Positions 6,698-12,072 of a stretch of DNA of 12,072 nucleotides are shown here, in pieces. The stretch's first letter is position 1; the number at the start of each line of letters is the position of its first letter. The position numbers and the translations under genes were made by a program. A model generated the notes under the pieces. The model saw only the letters and a list, made by a program, of their open reading frames with translations, did no database searches and was not told where the DNA came from. This stretch comes from Thermoplasmata archaeon (GTDB lineage Archaea > Thermoplasmatota > Thermoplasmata > Thermoplasmatales > Thermoplasmataceae), in contig JAKAAK010000075.1 of assembly GCA_021797025.1 (NCBI GenBank), forward strand, positions 1 through 12,072, given 5' to 3'.

Positions 6698-7543
6698 TCA
6701 ATTCCGTGAGATCTGTGAATAGCCGTTTCTCAGTTCTATACGCTCTCCATGGGTATATACGTTGAATCTGTTTCCCCTGACAAATGATAGAAGGGTAATA
6801 TTGAACTCATCGGCCAGTTCAACGGCAAGTGATGAAGGGGCAGATACTGAGCTTACAACCGGTATTCCGAACACTGCGGCTTTCTGGAGTATTTCAAATC
6901 CTGCCCTGCCACTGACCTGAAGCACAGCCTCCGGATTTCTTTTAGTTCCATTCAGGACCATCTTCCCTATGGCCTTATCAACGGCATTATGCCTGCCTAT
7001 ATCTTCTCCAATGGAGAGAGCATTTCCGTAATAGTCTATAATAGCAGCTGCGTGTATTCCACCTGTACTGTTAAATATTTTCTGTGACCTTTTCATTATT
7101 TCTGGCATTTCTAAGATATCTTCATAATTCAGAACACTTTTATTTTTTATAAGCTCCCCGGATTTTACAAATATATCATCTATATTGGTTTTGCCGCAGA
7201 CACCACAGCTGGAATTTACGTAGAAATTCCTCCTGCCCAGAAGATTTTCCTCGAAGTCAGAAACTTCAACCTGGACTATGTTGTTCTTTTCTGAAGTTTT
7301 TGCGGAATTTGAATATTTGATCTCTTTTATGCTGTTCTCCTTTACTATTCCCTCTGTAAATAGAAATCCAGCCGCCAGGGAGAAATCGTCTACCGGAGTC
7401 CGCATTATAACTGATACATTGTATTCAATTTCATTATGGATTATTTTGATTTCCAGTGGCTCTTCCACAGTAAGCATATCGGCTTCTTTTACAGGAATCC
7501 CGTTATTGACCCGTAATATTTTTCTTTCTATAAATCCGCTCAT
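6698..7543 (-). CDS. fdhD: Formate dehydrogenase accessory sulfurtransferase FdhD
   Basis: FdhD transfers sulfur from a cysteine desulfurase to the molybdenum/tungsten cofactor of formate dehydrogenase, which is needed for activity. The 281-residue length is normal. The sulfur-carrying CxxC is at Cys113-Cys116 (SSCGVCGK). The family motifs GGIHAAA (161-167), GEDIGRHNAVDK (179-190), VSGRAGFEI (210-218) and SAPSSLAVELA (234-244) are all present. The start codon overlaps the stop of the upstream DUF1641 gene in an ATGA arrangement, and AGGAG lies five bases before it, so translation is probably coupled. It is the last gene of the fdhA-DUF1641-fdhD operon. Confidence 0.95.
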   Translation of the reverse strand: MSGFIERKILRVNNGIPVKEADMLTVEEPLEIKIIHNEIEYNVSVIMRTPVDDFSLAAGFLFTEGIVKENSIKEIKYSNSAKTSEKNNIVQVEVSDFEENLLGRRNFYVNSSCGVCGKTNIDDIFVKSGELIKNKSVLNYEDILEMPEIMKRSQKIFNSTGGIHAAAIIDYYGNALSIGEDIGRHNAVDKAIGKMVLNGTKRNPEAVLQVSGRAGFEILQKAAVFGIPVVSSVSAPSSLAVELADEFNITLLSFVRGNRFNVYTHGERIELRNGYSQISRN

Positions 7544-7980
7544 TTTTTCTCCTGAAGGCCGGATAGTATCTTCAGAATCAGGGTTATATATCCTGCAACA
7601 GTTTTATCGTTGAGCATCCTCATGATATCCATGAGGTCCTTATCCTGAGGTTTGCCGGCACTGTTTATAGAATCACCCAGCCGATTCATCAGGTTAACAG
7701 TCACATCTGGATCAAGTTTTGATAGGAGGTCAAATATGCTCATAATATTTGTAATCGATTTTTTTGTTGTATCAGAGTTGAACTGGTCTGAAAACGTGTC
7801 CATTATAAACTTATAATTTGCTGCCATGGCATTAACCAGTGTAAGAAAACCGGAATCGTTGAGATTCTTGATGGTTTTCAGAAAAGAGTCAAGGCTTTCT
7901 CTGTATTCATCCGGTATAAGCGAATCGTCCTCTGTTTTATTTTCCTCAATATATTCTATAGGTTTAGACATTTTAATCAT
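7540..7980 (-). CDS. DUF1641 family protein linked to formate dehydrogenase
   Basis: This is a 146-residue soluble protein with no signal peptide or membrane helix, largely alpha-helical in appearance. The C-terminal half (about 75-142) fits DUF1641, ending in the family-like pattern DIMRMLNDKTVAGYITLILKIL. DUF1641 proteins sit beside FdhA-type oxidoreductases in Bacillus (YrhD with YrhE, YjgD with YjgC), and the same pairing is seen here. The gene overlaps the end of fdhA by 8 bases and the start of fdhD by 4 bases, implying coupled expression. A small subunit or an assembly factor of the oxidoreductase is a fair inference, but its role is not established. An in-frame ATG three codons downstream (7971) is an alternative start. 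Confidence 0.82.
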   Translation of the reverse strand: MIKMSKPIEYIEENKTEDDSLIPDEYRESLDSFLKTIKNLNDSGFLTLVNAMAANYKFIMDTFSDQFNSDTTKKSITNIMSIFDLLSKLDPDVTVNLMNRLGDSINSAGKPQDKDLMDIMRMLNDKTVAGYITLILKILSGLQEKK

Positions 7981-10906
7981 CTGTTAATTTTATATAATCT
8001 GATCTCTTCCATTTCTCGTCCACCATTATGCCTTTCTGTGGGTGTGGTGTTGCGTATCGAGAATTATTTGCCGGTAACGGGATTCCACCATTGCCCTTCA
8101 ATTTTTTGATTTTCACAGGCAACTCCTTGTATGATGGTGTGTCTGAATCAGGATCCCTGTTATAGTATGTGAGAAGGTTTACAGTAGCATCATCAGAAGC
8201 GGCATTCATTGGCATATAAAGCTCATTCCCACTTACCCTTTCAGTAATAAGGGCTCTAAGCTTTATGCTCCCCCATTTTGACATCACTCTTACATAATCT
8301 CCTGTATTTATTCCATATTCATCTGCAAGTTTCTGTGAAATTTCCAGAAATGTATCCGGAACCTTTTCTTTTATTCCCTCAGTTTTGAAGGTTTCATTCC
8401 CCTCATGGAAATGCTCTAACATCCTTCCATTATTCAAATGCAGGGGATACTCCTCTGATATTGAAAGTGGTGGTCTATATGAAAGAGGGTAAAATCTTGC
8501 CTTTCCATCCGGAAAATTGAATCTGTCTGTATAAAGGTATTCCGAATCATGCCCGTTAACCATTGGCCACTGGAGACTTTTGAATCCTTCTAACCTTTCG
8601 TAGTTTACTCCATTAAATATGAGTGACAGAGAAGAGGCTTCATCCATTATCTCTGAGGGATGAGTATACTTCCAGCCAGCTCCCAGGGAGTTTGCTATGC
8701 CCTGTATAATTTCCCAGTCCGGCCTTGTTTCCGCATAGGGATCCATAACCCGGTAAATCCTCTGTATGCGTCTTTCTGTGTTGGTAAATGTTCCTTCCTT
8801 TTCAAGGCTCACGGATGCTGGTAATACAACATCGGCGTATTTTGCGGTTTCAGAGAAGAATACATCCTGGACAACCAGGAAATCGAGTTTTTCAAGTGTA
8901 ACCCTTGTTTTTCCTGCATCTGGACCAGTTGAAGCAATCTCCTGCCCGATAACGTACATTGCCTTGACCTTATCGTTGTCTATATTTTCTATGCAGGATA
9001 CATTATCAATGCCGGGTTTTCTTGAAAGTTCAGTATGCCATGCCTTTTCAAATTTTTTAATGGCTTCCTCATCCTTTATTGGCTGGTATCCCGGAAGGTA
9101 GGTAGGCATTGACCCGAAATCACTGGCGCCCTGCACGTTGTTATGCCCTCTCAAAGGATATGCCCCGGTTCCAGGCCTTCCGTAATTGCCTGTTACCAGA
9201 AGCAGGCTGGAAATAGCTGTTGATTCATCTGAACCCGCAGAGTGCTGTGTTATTCCCATGGCCCAGAGTATGCACATACTTTTTACACTATGTATCATTT
9301 CCGCTGTTTTTATTATCTGTTCTTCGGGAATTTTTGTTATTTTTGATGCGTTTTCCAGGGTAAATGTTTCAAGGCTTTTTCGATATTCATCAAAATTGTT
9401 TACCCTCTTTTCTATGAACTCTTTGTCGTTCCAGCCCTTGTCTATTATGTATTTAGAAAGTGCTGATAAAAGCACTATATCAGTGCCAGGTGAAGGATGA
9501 AGATAAATATCTGCCCTTTCTGCCATTTCGTTCTTTCTAAGATCCGATACTATTAATTTCTGATTATTGAGCTTGTGTGCCCTCTTCACTCTGGTTGCAA
9601 GGACCGGATGAGATTCAGCAGTATTGGCTCCGAAAATCATTACAAGTTCCGATTTATATATATCCTGTATTGATCCGGCATCCCCTCCATATCCAACGGT
9701 TCTCCAGAGTCCTGTAGTGGCAGGGGCCTGGCAGAATCTTGACGAGTTGTCAACATTATTGTTGTGGAAGATCTGCCTTGCAAGTTTCTGCATAAGGTAT
9801 GATTCTTCGTTCGTTCCCTTTGAGGACGTTATAAACATAACCGATTCGTTTCCGTGCTTTTCAGCCGCTTTCTTTAAGCCTTTCGTAGCAAATTCTATTG
9901 CCTCTTCCCAGGATGCCCTTATAAATTTGCCCTTCTTTCTTATAAGTGGATATTGCAGGCGTTCTTCACTGTTAACAAAGCCCCAGCCGAATTTTCCCTT
10001 TATGCATGTTGATATGCCGTTGGCAGGTGATTCAAACTCTGGCTGCACCTTCAATATTTTTCTACCCTTGGTCCACATTGTAAAGGAACACCCGACACCG
10101 CAGTATGTGCATACGGTCTTGGTCTTTTTTATCTGCTCCTCCCTCATTTTTGCTTCAATATTGCTGATTTTCATTATCAAGCCATTTCCCACGGGCTTTT
10201 CAAGGTCCTTCCCAAATTCAATTAGATTGTATTTTGCCTTTCTGGTAAGTGATGTAAAATAACCTGCCTCTTCAAGCATTGATTTTTCCATTAATGTGTT
10301 TACCGGGCATACTGTAACGCAGTGGCCGCACGATACACATGAGGAATCATTTATCGCCTTTCCGTCGTCCCATATAACACGTGGCCTTTCAAGTGACCAG
10401 TCTATATGAAGTGTTTCATTAACCTCCACATCCTGGCATGCTTCTACGCATCTTCCGCATAGAATGCACTGGTCTGGATCATACCGGTAAAATGGATTAG
10501 TTGAATCCACTTTATATCCCTTGGATGTAAATGGATATTTCTGCCTAGTCACCTGAAGAGTGTCCACAGCGCTGTGGAGTGCACAGTCTCCGTTATTATT
10601 TTCACAGACAGTACAGTAAAGGTCATGGTTGTGCAGTATTCTATTGACCGCTTCTACCTGCCTTGCCTTAATTTCAGGGTCATTATATTTTATTTGCATG
10701 CCGTTCTTAACCTTGGTCGAGCATGCCCTCAGGTACTTACCCTCTACATTAACTATACACGTATCACAGGATTCTATTGCGCCGAGAGCGGGATTGTAAC
10801 AAACATGCGGTATATCAATGCCATTATCCATCATTATCTGCAATATGGTTTTTCCCCGATCTGCATTAAATTGAACCCCATCAATTAAAATTTTATCTGC
10901 AGCCAT
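7973..10906 (-). CDS. fdhA: Formate dehydrogenase-like molybdopterin oxidoreductase, alpha subunit (NuoG-like N-terminus)
   Basis: This 977-residue cytoplasmic enzyme is expected to oxidise formate to CO2. The N-terminus carries a 2Fe-2S domain (Cys36, 47, 50, 62), a NuoG-like His-Cys 4Fe-4S site (His94, Cys98, 101, 108) and two ferredoxin 4Fe-4S sites (Cys147/150/153/157 and 190/193/196/200). The molybdopterin domain begins with another 4Fe-4S site (Cys266, 269, 273, 301). The Mo/W ligand is Cys392 in SSRFCQAPATTGL, so this is not a selenoprotein. Arg586 in PLRGHNNVQGASDFG corresponds to the catalytic Arg333 of E. coli FDH-H, but the residue after the ligand cysteine is Gln, not the usual His. 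The layout matches the Bacillus YrhE/YjgC type. No diaphorase subunits are nearby, so the electron acceptor is unknown. The ATG at 10906 has an AGGTGA Shine-Dalgarno site and a TATA box upstream. Confidence 0.92.
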   Translation of the reverse strand: MAADKILIDGVQFNADRGKTILQIMMDNGIDIPHVCYNPALGAIESCDTCIVNVEGKYLRACSTKVKNGMQIKYNDPEIKARQVEAVNRILHNHDLYCTVCENNNGDCALHSAVDTLQVTRQKYPFTSKGYKVDSTNPFYRYDPDQCILCGRCVEACQDVEVNETLHIDWSLERPRVIWDDGKAINDSSCVSCGHCVTVCPVNTLMEKSMLEEAGYFTSLTRKAKYNLIEFGKDLEKPVGNGLIMKISNIEAKMREEQIKKTKTVCTYCGVGCSFTMWTKGRKILKVQPEFESPANGISTCIKGKFGWGFVNSEERLQYPLIRKKGKFIRASWEEAIEFATKGLKKAAEKHGNESVMFITSSKGTNEESYLMQKLARQIFHNNNVDNSSRFCQAPATTGLWRTVGYGGDAGSIQDIYKSELVMIFGANTAESHPVLATRVKRAHKLNNQKLIVSDLRKNEMAERADIYLHPSPGTDIVLLSALSKYIIDKGWNDKEFIEKRVNNFDEYRKSLETFTLENASKITKIPEEQIIKTAEMIHSVKSMCILWAMGITQHSAGSDESTAISSLLLVTGNYGRPGTGAYPLRGHNNVQGASDFGSMPTYLPGYQPIKDEEAIKKFEKAWHTELSRKPGIDNVSCIENIDNDKVKAMYVIGQEIASTGPDAGKTRVTLEKLDFLVVQDVFFSETAKYADVVLPASVSLEKEGTFTNTERRIQRIYRVMDPYAETRPDWEIIQGIANSLGAGWKYTHPSEIMDEASSLSLIFNGVNYERLEGFKSLQWPMVNGHDSEYLYTDRFNFPDGKARFYPLSYRPPLSISEEYPLHLNNGRMLEHFHEGNETFKTEGIKEKVPDTFLEISQKLADEYGINTGDYVRVMSKWGSIKLRALITERVSGNELYMPMNAASDDATVNLLTYYNRDPDSDTPSYKELPVKIKKLKGNGGIPLPANNSRYATPHPQKGIMVDEKWKRSDYIKLTDD

Positions 10907-10931
10907 GAAATCACCTTATTATATTCATTCG

Positions 10932-10949
10932 ATAATATTTAAATATTAT
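10932..10949 (-). promoter_or_regulatory. TATA element of the fdh operon within an 18-bp palindrome
   Basis: ATAATATTTAAATATTAT is a perfect 18-base palindrome centred about 34 bases before the fdhA start. Its core is a good archaeal box A, predicting transcription starting near 10915 and a leader of about ten bases that would hold the AGGTGA ribosome binding site. Palindromes of pure A/T arise easily by chance, so a repressor site is only a possibility. Confidence 0.5.
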
Positions 10950-10999
10950 GATATTAGTTCTGATAGAATACATTATAGTTATTTACTAACATTATTATA

Positions 11000-11008
11000 C
11001 TTATAAGT
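11000..11008 (+). promoter_or_regulatory. Possible TATA box ahead of the small ORF
   Basis: CTTATAAGT is centred about 30 bases before the ATG at 11034, the spacing seen for the other near-leaderless genes here. It would serve transcription diverging from the fdh operon. Confidence 0.4.
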
Positions 11009-11033
11009 ATTACATTTTCATGGCAAAAAAGAG

Positions 11034-11171
11034 ATGTATCCAATAGAGAGAAAGATGGATGAGGATGATCTGAAAAGCAGGATTAAGGATAGCTTTGAGA
11101 AACTCTCATACAGCCTGACATTTGCAAAAAGCTGGATTCCGAGATTCATGAATAAAAATATAAAAATATAG
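11034..11171 (+). CDS. Candidate small protein, 45 residues
   Basis: An ATG-initiated frame encodes 45 residues beginning MYPIERKMDEDDLKSRIKDS and ending at TAG 11169-11171. The middle (about 9-38) is a charged, probably amphipathic helix with aromatic residues on its C-terminal side (SLTFAKSWIPRF), and the tail is basic and Asn/Lys-rich. There is no signal peptide or cysteine. Support comes from a TATA-like element 30 bases upstream, a base composition closer to coding than the flanking A/T-rich spacer, and its fit between two promoters. It has no clear Shine-Dalgarno site. An 8-codon frame from ATG 11020 overlaps its start. The family is not recognised; a small regulator or subunit for the adjacent fdh or transporter genes is a guess. 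This holds most of the 302-base gap between fdhA and the transporter. Confidence 0.5.
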   Translation: MYPIERKMDEDDLKSRIKDSFEKLSYSLTFAKSWIPRFMNKNIKI

Positions 11172-11179
11172 GTAATAAA

Positions 11180-11189
11180 CTATAAATAG
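11180..11189 (+). promoter_or_regulatory. TATA box of the transporter gene
   Basis: CTATAAATAG is centred about 25 bases before the ATG at 11209, with no Shine-Dalgarno site between, so the transporter mRNA is predicted to be leaderless and independent of the small ORF. Confidence 0.65.
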
Positions 11190-11208
11190 TTCACAGGATT
11201 ATATTTAT

Positions 11209-11790
11209 ATGATACCTGCAGCTTTACCGCCTCTCGCGGTTGGGTTCTTCGGTCTGGGGATAGGTTATTTTGTCTTTGGAGGGTCTGTATTTTTTAAGTA
11301 CCCCAAGGAGAGTAATGAAAACGTTAACCACGCTATGGGTTTATGGGGCATATTTATGCCGGGATTTATGCAATTCATTACCGGAACTTACATATTCCTG
11401 GGATTGACCGTGTTCACTGCCTTCCGGTCTTCGCCGATACTGTATATGGCAGGGCTTGCCTTTACAGCTTATGGTGTACACTGGTTTGCCCTGGGGTATA
11501 ATAAGTACAAAAATGCAGATACCACAGTGGATGGTTTCATGGCAGTGGGTTTCCTGTGGATTTCCATAATCGGTGCAGTAGTATTCGGCCTGGGCAATGA
11601 TATAGCTGTAATGATTCTGTTCATACTGCTTGCCTTTGTTTATATCAGTGATATACCGGCAAGCCTCATACACTCACCATCATGGGCAAGAACCAAGGCC
11701 ATTTTCCAGCTGGTTACAGGAACATGGTTAATGTATCTTACATTTGCAGCCACATTGAACTTTGCACTCGGATACCATCTGTTCCTTTAA
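11209..11790 (+). CDS. GPR1/FUN34/YaaH (AceTr) family transporter
   Basis: This is a 193-residue integral membrane protein with six predicted helices (about 8-30, 44-66, 74-97, 109-127, 131-147, 165-187), the size and topology of acetate/succinate channels such as E. coli SatP. The match rests on the pattern around residues 43-96: a Gly-rich helix with a conserved Gln (FMQFITG, Gln55), then a segment ending FTAYGVHWFALG that mirrors the family's TxxSYGxFW. The family's N-terminal NPAPLGL motif is only loosely kept as PAALPPLAVG, so this is a divergent member and its substrate may differ. Its place beside the fdh operon and mobB suggests transport of formate or another short carboxylate across the cytoplasmic membrane; that is inference. 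The ATG at 11209 is about 25 bases after a good TATA box. Confidence 0.75.
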   Translation: MIPAALPPLAVGFFGLGIGYFVFGGSVFFKYPKESNENVNHAMGLWGIFMPGFMQFITGTYIFLGLTVFTAFRSSPILYMAGLAFTAYGVHWFALGYNKYKNADTTVDGFMAVGFLWISIIGAVVFGLGNDIAVMILFILLAFVYISDIPASLIHSPSWARTKAIFQLVTGTWLMYLTFAATLNFALGYHLFL

Positions 11791-11801
11791 TTTTTTATAT
11801 T
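11791..11801 (+). promoter_or_regulatory. T-rich stretch: possible terminator of the transporter gene and TATA box of mobB
   Basis: TTTTTTATATT directly follows the transporter stop codon. The run of Ts could stop archaeal RNA polymerase, and the TATA-like part is about 24 bases before the mobB ATG at 11820. With a 29-base gap both uses are possible, and co-transcription cannot be excluded. Confidence 0.35.
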
Positions 11802-11819
11802 AATTTATAATATAATTAT

Positions 11820-12072
11820 ATGAAAATTTTAACATTTTTTGGATCATCTTCCTCAGGAAAGAGGACGATAATTAAAAATCTGATTCACACACTTTCTGCA
11901 GAATATAAAATAGTATATATAAAGGATATTCCCCATAATAATATATCACTGGATATTGAAGGAAAGGATACATGGGCTATGGAGAATGCCGGTGCAGATG
12001 TAACCTATGGTGTAACACCGGACAGAACTTATAAAATGTCCCGTGGGCATACGGGAGTGGAACAGATAATCA
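11820..12072 (+). CDS. mobB: Molybdopterin-guanine dinucleotide biosynthesis protein MobB, N-terminal part
   Basis: The first 84 codons are visible and the gene runs off the window. MobB is a GTP-binding helper in making the guanine dinucleotide form of the molybdenum/tungsten cofactor, which formate dehydrogenases of this class use. The fold is recognisable from a P-loop at residues 8-16, the strand IVYIKDIPH (about 32-40), and the family signature EGKDTW...NAGAD (about 46-60). The P-loop reads GSSSSGKRT: the Ser/Thr expected right after the invariant Lys is Arg. The other conserved positions remain, so this is more likely a lineage variant than a dead gene. Its place next to fdhA and fdhD fits cofactor supply. 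It appears leaderless or nearly so. Confidence 0.85.
   Translation, partial: MKILTFFGSSSSGKRTIIKNLIHTLSAEYKIVYIKDIPHNNISLDIEGKDTWAMENAGADVTYGVTPDRTYKMSRGHTGVEQII

Noticed and set aside
9730..9740. Selenocysteine at the FdhA active site
   Set aside because: The ligand codon is an ordinary cysteine codon; there is no in-frame TGA in the gene.
8766..10888. Several 104-212 codon open frames on the + strand opposite fdhA
   Set aside because: They lie antisense to the Fe-S and molybdopterin domains, which are clearly coding on the - strand, and have no start signals of their own.
1..12072. CRISPR array, insertion sequence or tandem repeats
   Set aside because: No regularly spaced repeats, terminal inverted repeats or transposase-like frames were seen on either strand.

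Overview
The window reads as chromosomal DNA of an archaeon, most likely a member of the Thermoplasmatales (a Ferroplasma- or Cuniculiplasma-like acidophile). The evidence is an archaeal-type SRP RNA helix 8, a type II tRNA with no encoded CCA, and A/T-rich TATA boxes about 25-30 bases ahead of start codons that mostly lack a Shine-Dalgarno site, which points to leaderless mRNAs. The phylum-level guess is an inference from these features and from gene content; no search was possible.

Layout. Bases 1 to about 147 are the 3' half of the SRP (7S) RNA, followed almost at once by an HD-domain phosphohydrolase gene (160-1290, +). A more AT-rich cassette follows on the + strand (1381-3793): a promoter with an inverted repeat beside it, a cysteine-rich secreted protein of unknown family, a sequon-rich secreted or membrane-anchored protein of unknown family, and an ABC-transporter ATPase with no permease in view. 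A tRNA-Leu gene on the - strand (3808-3892) closes the cassette; its anticodon reads AAG, which is very unusual for an archaeon. Next is a large single-chain helicase-nuclease (4000-6672, +): a UvrD/AddA-type SF1 helicase fused to a RecB-type PD-(D/E)XK nuclease.

The right half is a formate dehydrogenase locus. On the - strand, a tightly overlapping operon encodes a 977-residue NuoG-like molybdopterin oxidoreductase (FdhA type), a DUF1641 protein and the sulfurtransferase FdhD. Diverging from it on the + strand are a candidate 45-residue small protein, a six-helix transporter of the GPR1/FUN34/YaaH (AceTr) type, and the start of mobB (molybdopterin guanine dinucleotide synthesis), which runs off the window. 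Together these give a catalytic subunit, its sulfuration factor, part of its cofactor pathway and a candidate small-carboxylate channel. A reasonable reading is uptake and oxidation of formate or related acids, which are toxic to acidophiles.

The least explained parts are the secreted-protein/ABC cassette, the AAG tRNA, and the small ORF between the fdh operon and the transporter.
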